Shown: piece after piece, positions 11,326 to 22,218 of the stretch | How the letters are laid out: every line of letters starts with the position of its first letter | Numbering within the stretch: position 1 is the first letter of the stretch | Source: Neckera pumila | Taxonomy: Eukaryota > Streptophyta > Bryopsida > Hypnales > Neckeraceae | Direction: 5' to 3' | DNA: 64,000 bases | Assembly (NCBI GenBank): GCA_963969595.1 | Contig: OZ018417.1 | Coordinates: 2,544,501-2,608,500 of the forward strand | The notes under the pieces: model-generated | Seen by the model: the letters and a program-made list of their open reading frames with translations, nothing else | The model's database searches: none | Told to the model about the DNA's origin: nothing | Made by a program: the position numbers and the translations under genes

Positions 11326-12537
11326 CCATCACCGAAACCTTCCAATGTATCCTACTTCTATGAGGTCGGAACCCGGTGGATGGTGCAGTGCCGGAAGATG
11401 CACGCTGAGATGGCAGAGGTGAACACGGGCTTCGCTAGGGAGTTAAATGTTGAGACGAATTAGATCTTCAACGAACTCCGGAAGAGACCAGATTCGGCAC
11501 TACTCCAAGAGAAGGACAAGCAGATCGAGCTGTTTAAGGCAAACCGGGATCACTACAAGAACAAGTTCTACTAGATGGAGGGGCAGTCGCTCTCAGCCCG
11601 GAAGAAGGAGACGGATGCCCTGAAGCTAGTTAGGGATTTGAAGGTGTTGGTAGAAGAACCAAAACATCAGATCATCCGGTCCGCGCTTTACACAAAGAAA
11701 CTCAAGAATGACGGCATTGTTATCGGATCCAAAGTGCTGCAAGTCCTGGTCAATTATGAGGCCAAGATGCAGATCGTTTTGGACAAGATGCGGCAGCTAC
11801 TGGGTCATTTGGATGTGGCCAAGGACAACTTCGGGCTACTTTCGGATATCTTCATAGAATCCCCGGCCAAATATGGAGCCGGAACTTCCGGAACAGAAGA
11901 GGACCCAGGTTTGAAGTCTCTGTTTAAGATGCCCAAGGTACCTTCCTCAAGTTAGTTTTTGAAGTGGGGCACGGTAAATACTTTTGTCCCTTCCTCACAA
12001 TCTCCGAGTGAAACTGGAAAGGCTAGACAGAGATTGCCAATCCAAAGGGATTTGTTAGAGGGTTTGGAGACGATAAATCCGGCAAGAGAATACCCGGAGG
12101 GATTCCCTCATATGTGGCAACCGTCACCAGCCCGGGGTAAAGAAGTGATTGACTTAGGAGATCCGGCTCCAGAGGCGAGACCGGAACCCAGGCCGGAAAC
12201 CCGGCTGAACAAGAAGACGGAAATAGTGGAGGTCGAAATCTCAAATCCGGATGAAGAACTCGAGATGATGGAACCTGAGAGGCAACTGAAACTCCGAAAG
12301 TCTGAGAAGCAGAAATCGGAAAGCAAGAAGTCGGTGAAGCAACAGATTGAAGGCTCCGAGTCTGGTGAGTTTGAGTCAGGCTTAGAATCTGAGGAAGATA
12401 CGGAGGAGGAGGAGACGTCTCTTGCGACCGGTCAGAATCCGCCTCCAGCCTCCAAAATGACGCCAGCAAAGAGTTCCGGTAAGCCAACAGCCAAACAGGG
12501 AGCCGGAAGTTCAAAGAAATCTCGGATGGCCAAGTAG
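11326..12537 (+). pseudogene. B-family element protein, 3' part (copy B1)
   Basis: Resumes the B1 frame after D-minus. It is collinear with B2 from about codon 280 to the C-terminus, which ends SSKKSRMAK. Stops at 11461 (TAG for CAG), near 11573 (TAG for TGG) and 11953-11955 break it. The segments 11575-11955 and 11959-12537 lie in one frame and were originally continuous. The coiled-coil-like region, acidic Glu-rich tract and Lys-rich tail match B2. Confidence 0.68.
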
Positions 12538-13637
12538 TTAGAAGATGACTACTTGTAGAGGTGGATTAGAATTTGGATAGTTTTGTCCTGGAACCGGATT
12601 CCAAGCGTGGGCCCGGTTTTCAGAAACTTAGGGATAAGGACTTCCCGGTTTATTCGGGATTTCCTTGGTGTGTGTGTGAGGTTGCCCCGGTTTGTGGGTA
12701 GCCCTTTTTGCTTTTAGGGTGTTGACTTTGGCTTTGTTTTGGGTTTTTAAGGGCGGGCAAGTTAGTTACCCCTCATTCCTTCCTAGTGGATATTCAATTG
12801 TATTTCATTCCCTTTTTGAAGTCTGAGCCCTCGAGTATGCATTTTGGCTTTATCAGTGTATCCGAATTTTGTTGATTTGTGGTCTGGATGTTGGAAGGAA
12901 AAGACGAGTGAGGAGGAATCCGGATTTAGGAGAATACGGTTTGAGTCAAGAGTGTGCTATTATAATGTTGTTGGATTGTTGACTTAGGAGCTGCATAGTG
13001 TCTTTAAACTGCCAGAAGAGTAGTCCGGATCACAGAGTAGCAAGAAAGCGAGTTTGGTTGTCAAGCTGTGCGGAGGTAAGCGCCCACCCAAGGAAGCCTC
13101 CACTTGTCCGGAAGATCTGCCAACCTCAGGATTCATCCAACATCTAGAAAAATCACACTCCCATATTTATTTTGGACTCTGAGATCTGTCGTTGTAATAG
13201 GGGAGAGTGAAGTATTCCTGAGTGACCTGCTGTCCGGAGTTGCCATCCAGAAGTTGTGAGGATCCGGATCTTCTCGTCTTGCTGCAACCTTTTGAATACT
13301 CGGGTGTTGTTATTTGTGTTTGTTAAAATTGTAGGAAGAACAAGAGTGGTGAAGTCCCTACCCCCTCAAAAGATCAACTACTGAACCCTCTGAAGGTAAA
13401 ACAGAGGTATTGAAAACCGGATTGGAAGAAGAAACGTAAACTGGATTCCGGATAGTTTATGGTCCGGATTGTGAAAGGATCCGGAAAATGTTGAGTAGGT
13501 GAGAAAAAAGAAAGATAGAAAAGCTGGATAGCTAGAATATGCTACATATAATCCAGAAATTCCCTGGGATGATATTTTGTGTTATCTTGGCACATTTTTG
13601 TGTTAAGGATACTTACGCCTAGATTGCGCGTACAACA

Positions 13638-14111
13638 CTTGATTTAGCGGAGGATTGTTAAAAATTCAGAGTGTTTTAGGTACCAGTAGAGGGACTTACA
13701 TGAACTAATTTTCAGTGCAATCCTACGTAGCAACGTCCAATGGTTTTATTGAACATCATTGTTGACATAAAAATATGGGTTGTCAACTATAACATCCACA
13801 GAAATACGTTCCAAAAAATAGTGAAACCATCCCCTAAAACACGGGTTTCTTACAGTGCATTTTCAACGCCTTTGTCCAACACTTGTTCCTACGTGAATCA
13901 CGCACTTCCCATCCGCCTGCTATGCCATATCATCAGTGGCCACGCATTTATGAAATCCTAGGCAATGCAAATCAATTACTACGTAGGTCATCCATCCATT
14001 TGACATTGAAAATAATAGTACTAACCTCCTCCGCCTGCTGCGCTCTCTGCACTATCGACACTCTTGTCAGTTGTCTATGTTCAAGTGCTTGCGCTCAAGA
14101 ATGTCACTGAC
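13638..14111. other. Intergenic, nothing recognised
   Basis: Begins with the right-hand CTTGA duplication of B1. The rest has only short frames on both strands and no repeat or RNA gene I can support. Confidence 0.5.
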
Positions 14112-14400
14112 TTCAGGGTTGTTACATCAAGCGTTCCAGGGTCACTGGACGTCCCGGACGGACGGACAGTCCGTGTCGATTTGCACAGAAATCAAAACCA
14201 TGGAGCTGGGCGATTGGGCGGGGACTTAAACTCTTAAAGGATTGGGCGGGGACTTAAAGACGGGGCGTGGACTTAAGGGATTGGGGCGTGGACTTAAGGG
14301 CGGGGACATCAAGACAAGGCGGGGATTTAAGGATAAAGTCAACTATATGTTGACTACATTGGACAGGCAGAACCTCAACCGGACGTCTTGGACGGATAGG
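14112..14400 (+). repeat. GC-rich dispersed repeat, family E copy 2
   Basis: Second copy of the repeat at 1930-2456, same orientation. It adds a local reiteration of GGGCGGGGACTTAA-type words near 14215-14330. Its right edge is the left end of element C-plus. Two separate TG...CA elements therefore sit at the end of E copies. Confidence 0.6.
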
Positions 14401-14674
14401 TGTCACAACCGGATTTTTGGTTTTCCTTTGCTTACCTAAATATTGGAACGGAAACAGGTAATTAGGATCCGGATCCTATTAGAGGGGCAAAAGAAAACTG
14501 AAGATAGACAACACTAATCCAGTAAGGAGAAAAAATGGATCTGATCCGGTCAGAACGTTAGTGTTCAGGAGCGGAATCACATCCGGATCGTACCTCAGAT
14601 CGGATTAGGGTTGGACCAGATTGATATAGACTAGACCGGAAAAGCTCATGATGACCAGCCAGGGGTTCTGGAAC

Positions 14675-14682
14675 TATATAAA
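14675..14682 (+). promoter_or_regulatory. TATA box of C-family element
   Basis: TATATAAA about 275 bp from the element's 5' tip, upstream of the reading frame. The matching sequence in C-minus is TATATAAA on the minus strand at 40111-40118. Both are followed by a pyrimidine-rich CACTCCTTTACT stretch, consistent with a core promoter. Sequence-based only. Confidence 0.5.
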
Positions 14683-14977
14683 GGTTGGTCGTCCTCATTT
14701 TCACTCCTTTACTTCCCTCAAGTTCTGGAGCTGACTTTGAGCACTTTTACGCCTCCGTTTGCGCCAGAGCCGTTGTGTGTGTGTGAACTTCAGGTTGGGT
14801 ACGTCAAAGTGTGTAGGAGACGTAGAGATTGTGTGGGTTGCAGGTTTTGTGTTGTTTTTCGATTGAGATCGGACGAGAGGAAGTGAGGATCGGGACGTGC
14901 GGCTAGGAGAGAGTGAGGTAGCGACCTCTAAGGATCTAGTAGCCGGTTGTGTCCAGGCCTTAGCTGCATAAGAGTAG

Positions 14978-15426
14978 TCCGGGAGCGCCCAGTTCCTCCT
15001 TCGACGTCAAACTCCAGAATGTAGTTCCGGTCATCCCTACCGCGGAACCGGCAAGGACCAAGCTCATGGACGATCTCAACGCGATGGGCTGTCTGGTGTT
15101 GATGGATAACCTTGGGGATTTAGGGTGGAGCGGATGGTAAGACAGCTGAAGTTCAAGGTGTCGAATGAACTCGATAAGACACTCTGAGGCCACCCGATCG
15201 AATGGGAAGAAGAAAGGTGGAGGGAAGTTTACAACTTCCGGATGGGAGGTTCCGGCATGGCTGGACGGAAAGCCGAATTCATCCATGACAAGTTTCATGG
15301 AGAGCTAAGCAACAAGGATGAATATGCGGTCGCGGATTGCAAGAGCAACCGGCACCGCCATCTTCTTGAGTTTTTGATTTTGATCGTTCACCCGGAGAAG
15401 CCTACGAGGTTGATGATGACCATCAA
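14978..15426 (+). pseudogene. C-family element protein, N-terminal fragment (C-plus)
   Basis: Collinear with the C-minus frame. It has the pieces LMDDLNAMGCLVLMD, a WREVYNFRMGGSGMAGRK stretch, and HDKFHGELSNKDEYAVADC, followed by FLILIVHPEKPTR. Frame is lost near 15110 and again near 15190 (TGA). Truncated by D-plus. Confidence 0.6.
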
Positions 15427-18400
15427 TGTCGGAACATGAAAATCTAGTTTTACTATATTAGAATATAAATGAAGGAATAATATTCTTCTTAGTAGTAAAT
15501 TTTTTCGATTCTTAGATAGTTATAGGCCGTCTAATGTTTAGAACCGGAAACCGAAAATGGATTGATCCGGAATCAATGTAAAGGCCAACTAAATGTACCG
15601 GAAACAAGGAACCGGAATTATACTTTGCTTAGACCGGGTCAGGAAAAGGATAACAGGAAACCGCCATCCAACGGTGACCTACTTAACCATAGGGAACAAC
15701 GGGAACGTTCTAATCATTAGTTAAACAGGGATCCTAAACGGGCAAGATTAATGGGCAAAGCCTTAATTAGGGTAATTACTAAGAGCTGCTGGGATTGACT
15801 CTTTTAGATCCTATCTGTCCAAAGGTTGGTCACTTGTGATTTCCTGCCCTGACGGAGAATTGTACAGCGTACGCGATTATTGATTTCCGGTCTGAGAGGT
15901 AGTATTGGTGTTTTGAGTTGACAAGACTGCAGACAAGAGTGCTGGAAGGTTATTGAGAGAGAGAGAAGGTTGTTGGCGCCTGAGCTTAGAGTTAATACCT
16001 TCCAGCTGAAAGGAGAGAGAGAGTGAGCCGTGAGGATCACTAGTCTTACCAACACCCGACAGTAGACCGGTTCCATCTGATCGACGAGAGATATGGCCGC
16101 AAGTCACAGCAGAGGAGCGACCATCTCGCTGCGCTACGTGACGCTGCGATTACCCAAGGATGACAAGGAGATGGCGGAGCTGAAGGAGGACTTGGAGCAA
16201 ATGGGATGCGCCGGCTTCCTGATCAGACCGTGGGATTTCCGGAGTGAAGCAATAGTGGCGGAGTTGAGTTCGGGAGCACCGGCTCAAGCCGCAACCACGG
16301 TCCGTACAAAACCCAAGAAGTAGACGGCGGAGATGTGGAGGAAGGTGTACCGGTTCGACTGGGAGGGCGAAGGCAACGCATCCCGGAAGGACCAATTCAC
16401 GGTGGGTAAGTTTCATACCCCCATTAGCAAGAAGGATGGGTTCGCGGTTACAGATTGCGTCAATGAGAGAGAGAGGCGTTTGTTGCAATACGTCTTGGCC
16501 ATTCTTAACCCGGAAAGGCCAAGCCGGGTCTCCCTGACACTCGCCAACACAGTCTTTGGCGCGCTGTCAAGAGACCGGAAAGTAGATTGGGGTTTGGTCA
16601 TTCAGAACCAAGTGTTGAAAATGGTCAACAATGTCGGAAAGGCTAAGCCTTCCGCCATCTGTCCATTTCTCTATCACCTGTATCATTCGGAGGAAGTGAT
16701 GACAAAAGAGGAAGAGGTAGAATATGAGGCCGCCGCAGCACTAGTAGAATTTGAGGTTCCTGACTTAGATCAGGAGACCGGAAATGAGGAAGAGTCCTCC
16801 AATGAGGACGATGAGTCTGAGGATGATGAAGATGAGAGTGAGGCTGAGGACAAAGGTGAGGAAACAAGAGGAAAGGATCCGGTAGAGAGAGAAGAGACTA
16901 AGGATACCGATCCGGTCTGGGGGGAAGAGCCTTTGGACAGGATCACCCGAGATCTGAGTGATTTCAGGAAATGATACGCGGTGGTACAAGGTGCAATGCA
17001 GACCATCTGCACCACGGTGGGCGTTGACCACCTAGCACAAGCCTTAACTCGGATGATCCGGCTCAACCGGGAGAAGGAAAAGAATGAGAGTAAGGAGGAA
17101 TTGGTGAAGCTTTCCGGCCAAGTGGCCGCTCTTAAACAAGAGTTGCGCCAGAAAACGGAAGAGGTGGAGATGGAGAGGACGTTCTCCAAGCAGACGAAGG
17201 ACACCCTTTCCCAAATCCGGAAATGCATCACCCATCCGGATGAAGTGGTCGACAAGGCTAACTTATTTGACCAACAAGTGATGACGGAGGGAAGGCAGCT
17301 GCATCAGAAGCTCCTACTAGCGATGATCACTTACCATAAGAAGATGGAGTCGACGCTGGAGCAGCTGCTAGAAGTGATGTGTGAGGTGAATCCTCACAAT
17401 GTGCCTGCACCGAGATCGGAACTGGATCAAGAGCCAGTTCAGCAGTCGGTAGCAGAATACACAGGTAAAGGTGAGATTTCTCACGAGCAACCTACCTTAC
17501 CTGTACCAGAGGAGCACCAGGAAACCAAGACGAGTCAGGAGCAGCAGACCGAGGTGGAAAGCACCAAGGTACCCGACCCAATTCCGGAGGATGACGATTT
17601 GGAGATTACGAAGGTGACGGAACCGGATCCAGCCAAGGCACATAGACCGGGAACCAGCAACAGAACCAGGAGGGTCTACTCCAGAGGAGAGAACCAAGAC
17701 GAAGAATATCAGCAGTCTCTCACCCTCCAAGTCTTCTCCCAAGACTCCGGGGAAGAAGGTGCAGTTCGGCGAGGCAGAGAAGATAACGGCCCTAATGCAG
17801 TTCGTGGTAAAGACGGAGGCTGGAGCCGGTCGCGGGACTTCATCCAGTTCACCCAGTAGTGGTCTGATCAGGAAATCGGTTGGAGGAGAGGCAACACCTC
17901 AGAGCAAGGTGGCCAGACCTGCTCCAGTCCCGCAGAAGAGAAAGATTCCTGAGCCACCGTCGGCTAAGAAGAAATTCACCAAGGCTCAGAAAGAGGAAGA
18001 AGACAAAGAGAATTCCGATGATGAAGAAGAGGAATCCGGGTCCGATGAGGATTCTGAACCGTATTCAGATTCCGATCAGGCCCTGACAGAGACCCGAGCA
18101 ACAAAGGCGAAGGCGGCCAGAGAGAAGGCCAAAGTCCGGTCTAAACAGATGGCGAGACAGCAGACCGGAAAGAAGCCCGTGGCCCGGAAGGTACCAGCAA
18201 AGGCGGGGTTTTCTCCAGTTAAGAAGACTAGAAAGTAGGTGAAGGTTCTGGCAGTGATTGTAGGGCTGCATGCCTAGATTTTTGACAAGTAGTTGAGTAG
18301 GAATATTTTTTAGTGTAAAAGGAGTTAGAACTCAAGTTGAATCCGGATTTTTAGGATCTAAGATCCACATTAAGTGGAAGCTTTTTGACTGTAGCTTAGG

Positions 18401-19333
18401 TTGCCTAAAATTGACAGGAAGTTAGGAATGAAACGTGTCATTCCTTTGGCTGTTTTTGGCCTTAGGCGCTTTTTGAGTTTGAAGGGTAGTTTAGTATTTA
18501 AAGGCAGATTTTAGGTTTAATCCGGGTAGCATTTTTCATACTTTGTATTCCCAGTTTTTCTGCAAATGCCATTGAAGTTTTTCAATTTACAATCGTGAGC
18601 TGTACTTTTTAGCACTTGTCCGTGTTATTGTGAGAGCAGTGAGATCATGCAGAGTTGGATAAGGAGGAAGTGATACCCGGATATAGGAAGTATCCGGTCT
18701 CTGGAGAGATTGCGTGTTAGACAGGATACCACAGGATTTCCTTGCGAGATTAGAACTTGCTTTTGTCAAGAAGCTGCTTTTGTCAAGAAGTATTATAGCT
18801 CTCCTATGTTTTCCTGACGCCCCTTCTCTACTTAGACCGTGGATTGTCTTGTGGTCTGTCGTTGTAGTAATTGTTAGGAGAATTCAGACTTTCTTGCGTG
18901 ACTTGCTAGCCTGCGTAGTCCATCCGGTCTAGTTGTGAGGAAGGTCTCTTTCTTGTTGTTCTTGTCAAAGTTTTTTTTCAAGTTTATATCGTGGATCTTC
19001 TGACACGTTAAAACTTGGAGGGTAGGAGTTAAGCGTCCTTCCTGAAGCCCAAAGTTGCAGATCCCTCTTGGTCTAGAGGTTAAACTCGAATTTATTACAT
19101 AGTTGAATACTTTAGACTGAATAGATATATATGTAGGAAAGGAGTTTCCGGTTCCGGATTACTAGAATTGGAACCGGTCTAGACTAGTACTTGGGGTTTG
19201 TTTTGGGGTATCAACTCACTTCATTTCGGCCAATTAGGAGAATTACACCGAGATCTCTGCGGAACGATACACGAGTCACTTTAGGGTCCACTAAGGCCTT
19301 AGAGAAGGATTTTGTGCTTTCTGTGCTACGACA
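15427..19333 (+). mobile_element. Element D-plus, complete TG...CA element
   Basis: Starts TGTCGGAACATGAAAA and ends TGCTACGACA, matching both tips of D-minus in opposite orientation; about 3.9 kb. The left neighbour is C-plus sequence and the right neighbour is a tandem repeat. The immediate flanks (ATCAA and CATAG) do not form a duplication, so the junction was rearranged after or during insertion. It encodes the D-family protein (16093-18238) in sense and has about 1.1 kb of 3' non-coding sequence. Confidence 0.8.
16093..18238 (+). pseudogene. D-family element protein, about 700 codons, broken
   Basis: ATG 16093. In-frame TAG at 16321-16323, shared with D-minus. TGA at 16972-16974 stands where D-minus has an Arg codon. 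A 1-nt insertion near 17650 shifts frame until about 17760, after which the C-terminal part runs to TAG near 18236. The order of parts is conserved: N-terminal segment (LEQMGCAGFLIRPWDFRSE), core (KFHTPISKKDGFAVTDC, VDWGLVIQNQVLKM, CPFLYHLYHSEE), very acidic Glu/Asp tract near residues 225-275, coiled coil, Gln/Glu-rich part, and basic tail ending SPVKKTRK. No enzyme motif is visible. The basic tail and acidic tract are reminiscent of a nuclear or Gag-like protein. Confidence 0.68.
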
Positions 19334-20259
19334 CATAGTTTAAAAAGTTAGTTGCACACTAGTTGCATACTAGTTGTATTTAGGTTAAAAAATTAGTTGC
19401 AAACTAGTTGCATACTAGTTGTGTTTAGGTTAAAAAATTAGTTGCAAACTAGTTGCATACTAGTTGTATTTAGGTTAAAAAATTAGTTGCAAACTAGTTG
19501 CATACTAGTTGTATTTAGGTTAATAAATGAGTTGCAAACTAGTTGCATACTAGTTGTATTTAGGTTAAAAAATGAGTTGCAAACTAGTTGCATACTAGTT
19601 GTATTTAGATTAAAAAATGAGTTGCAAACTAGTTGCATACTAGTTGTATTTAGGTTAATAAATGAGTTGCAAACTAGTTGCACACTAGTTGCAAATATAT
19701 ACCAAAATGAGTTGCACGCTAGTTGCAAGTAGGTGCAAAAGTAGTTGCATACTAACTGTATGATAGTGGCTTATTAGTTGTATAAAGCTTATAACAAGAT
19801 GAGTTGCATACTAGTTGTTTATTAGTTGCACATTAGTTGTATAATAATCCTAACTGCATTTGCTACATGAATTGGGTACTAGTTGCATATTAGTTCTAGG
19901 TAATCCAAAGAGTTGCATATTAGTGGCATACAAGTTGCATACAATTGAAAATAAAAGTTGAAAATTAGTTGCAAAGTTCAAATTTGGTTCAAATACATTA
20001 ATTACTAAGAAGCGCCATGAGAAGAGGTGCAGTTATTGAGTTTATTGGTCTCATGGGGCACAGTGTAAATTTATTAGTCTTAGCCGGCAGTGCATACCAT
20101 GTCAGAAGACTTTGTAGATGAAATTTCAGTAAGTGATATGCAACAACTGCATTGCAACTAGTGCAACTTGTCCACTGCAACTAGCGGCTCTAAATTGTCA
20201 CAAGCCGCAGATGTCCTATACAACTACAAAACTAGTTGCTGTGTGTAGTCGCAGAACCC
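19334..20259. repeat. 59-bp tandem repeat grading into degenerate copies
   Basis: Units of about 59 bp built from CTAGTTGCATACTAGTTGTA and a TTTAGGTTAAAAAAT linker repeat clearly from about 19340 to 19730. They decay into scattered TAGTTGCA words until roughly 20240. Open frames on both strands read Leu/Val/Cys-rich repeats only because the unit carries no stop. Not CRISPR: units are contiguous, without unique spacers. Confidence 0.75.
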
Positions 20260-21046
20260 TTCGTTTTCTTCTAGTGGTGCGAGTGTACAGGGGTGAGGAG
20301 GAATCCGGATCTTAGGCGACTAGGCCTGATTGATAGTGAGCGTTTGTGTGAAAGTTCTGGATTTGTGAAAGACAATTAGTGCACTATGCCTTTAAACTGC
20401 TGGAATAGTAATCTAGAAAGAGCGGAGTGGATGTGAGTTCAAAATCTAGGGAGGGTTTTGTGCAGAGATAAGCAACCACCAGCGGAATATCCCCACCATT
20501 CGGAAGGCTTGCCAAGTACCGGATCAGTCTAGATTTTAGAACATATGCGTCTCTGTCGATTCCAGAAGTCTTGATCTATTGTTGTAGTAAAGGAAATAGG
20601 ATGTGGTTCTGAGTGACCTACTTTCTAGATTGGCCATCCAGAAAGTTGTGAGAATCGCTACCCTCTCTTTCTCTATTACAAACTCTGTTTGGATTGTGTG
20701 TGTTTGCTTAAAATATTAGTGGAGAGAGTGAAGATTATGAGTGGTGAAGTCCCTAACCCTCTAAAAGATCAACAACAAACCCTTGAGGGTGAAATAGGGG
20801 TATATAAAACTAGAGTGTGACTAGACGAAACCAGATTCTGAGCAAGGACGGATCCGGATTGGATTCTGGAAAAGTAGTGTTATCCGAAAAGAGAAAGAGT
20901 AAAATATTTGAGTTACGGATTGCTTGGGGTTTTGTTTTGGAGAGATATCCGAATAGCCTTAGTTTGCAATAACACCTAGAATTCCCTAGGACGATATTTC
21001 GTGTTATCTTAGCACATTTTTGTATTAAGGATACTTACGCTTGGAC
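20260..21046 (+). mobile_element. Truncated B-like element, 3' part
   Basis: Collinear with the last 0.75 kb of B1/B2: GTGAGGAGGAATCCGGAT block, AGTGGTGAAGTCCCTA, GATCAACAAC, and near the end AATTCCCTAGGACGATATTT followed by GTGTTATCTTAGCACATTTT. The terminal TTGCGCGTACRACA is missing; satellite begins instead at about 21047. The 5' part and coding frame are absent. Confidence 0.6.
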
Positions 21047-22218
21047 TCTTGGTAGGCAACTGCGGGTTTGGTGTGACCTTGGATCTAAGGAGAACACAGG
21101 TCAAGGAAGTGGTTGGCTTTTCTTTGGTTCTTAGAATTTGATTTTGTTTGGGAGCGACCGCGGGTCTGAGGAGAATGCGGGTCGGGTGCAACTTCAAGTC
21201 TCAGGAGAATGTGGGTCAAGGAAGTGGTCTCTTGTTTCCAAAAATTGTTGCCACTTTTGGAGCAACTTCAGGGCGAAGGGGAGTGCGGGTAGCTGGGCAA
21301 CCGCGGGTCTGAGGAGAATGCGAGTCTTAGCAGAATGCGGGTCAAGAAAGTGGTCATCCATTCTCTAGTTTCCAAAAATTGTTGCCACTTTTGGAGCAAC
21401 TTCGGGTTGAGGGCGACTGTGAGTAGTTGGGCACTTGGGCGACCACGAGTGGTGTAACTAGACAACAATTTAGGATGGCAAGAAATTCATGCTCCTAGTA
21501 GATGACTGCAGGTCTGGTGTGACCTCGGGTCTAAGGAGAATGCGGGTCAAGGAAGCGGTTGGCCTTTTTTTGGTTTCTTGAACTTGCTTCTGTTTGGGAG
21601 CAACCGTGGGTCTAAGGAGAATGCGAGTCGGGTGCGACCTCAAGTCTCAAGAGAATGCGGGTCAAGGAAGTGGTCTCTTGTTTCCAAAAATTGTTGCCAC
21701 TTTTGGAGCGACTTCAGGGCGAGTGCGAGTGCAGATAGCTGGGCAACCGCTGGTCTCATGAGAATGCGGATCTTAGGAGTATATGGGTCAAGGAAGTGGT
21801 CATCCATTCTCTGGTTTCCAAAATTGTTGCCACTTTTGGAGCAACTTCGGGTTGTGGCCTTGTGGGTGAGTGCGGGTAGTTGGGCGACCGCGGCTCTGAG
21901 GAGAACGCGGGTCTTAAGAGAATGCAGGTGCTGTTTGGGAGCAACCACGGGTCTGAGGAGACCTTGGGTCTCAAGAGAACGCGGGCCTGGTTTCCAAAAA
22001 TTGTTGCCACTTTTGGAGCAATTTCAGGTCAAGGGTGAGTGCGAGTAGTTGGGTGACCGCGCCACCGCGGGTCTGAGGAGAACGCGAGTCTTAGGAAAAT
22101 GCGGGTGCTGTTTGGGAGCAACCATGGGTCTGAGAAGACCTTGGGTCTCAAGAGAACGTGGGTCTAGTGCGACCTTGGGTCTAAGGAGAATGCGAGTCAA
22201 AAAAGTGGTTGGCCTTTC
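21047..22218 (+). repeat. Mosaic satellite, left segment
   Basis: Irregular array of modules: GACCGCGGGTCTGAGGAGAA, GAATGCGGGTCAAGGAAGTG, TTGTTGCCACTTTTGGAGCA and CAACTAGACAACAATTTAGG. Modules recur in varying order and spacing. The array continues at 40394 on the far side of C-minus, and related blocks lie at 42715-43520 and 58013-58207. Frames through it are repeat translations. Confidence 0.75.

Larger units (their letters stand above)
2457..13637 (+). mobile_element. Element B1, TG...CA type, interrupted by element D-minus
   Basis: Starts TGTGGGAACACGCAAT and ends TTGCGCGTACAACA, so the tips are short imperfect inverted repeats. A perfect 5-bp duplication CTTGA flanks it (2452-2456 and 13638-13642). 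Its own sequence is 2457-3781 plus 11326-13637, about 3.64 kb; the rest is D-minus and its passenger B2. It is collinear with B2 from end to end. It carries one sense reading frame, now broken. No LTR pair, reverse transcriptase, RNase H or integrase is visible. The 5-bp duplication with TG/CA tips is typical of integrase-made LTR insertions, so it may be a solo LTR that carries an ORF; a TIR-type DNA element is the alternative. Confidence 0.8.
14401..15426 (+). mobile_element. Element C-plus, 5' third only
   Basis: Starts TGTCACAACCGGATTTTTGG and is collinear with the minus-strand copy whose 5' part is 39803-40393 and continues at 24949. It stops exactly where D-plus begins (15427) and its 3' two thirds are not found beyond D-plus. 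It preserves, near 14.99 kb, the unoccupied version of the CACTA insertion site (GAGCGCCCAGTTCCTCC), which is what proves the CACTA insertion into C-minus. Confidence 0.75.

Noticed and set aside
2457..19333. Assignment of B/C/D to Ginger-type DNA transposons from TGT...ACA tips
   Set aside because: Those tips fit, but the duplications are 5 bp and no integrase-like transposase is present; tips alone cannot decide.
19334..19760. CRISPR-like array
   Set aside because: Repeats are contiguous 59-bp units without unique spacers or cas genes, in a eukaryotic context; it is a tandem satellite.
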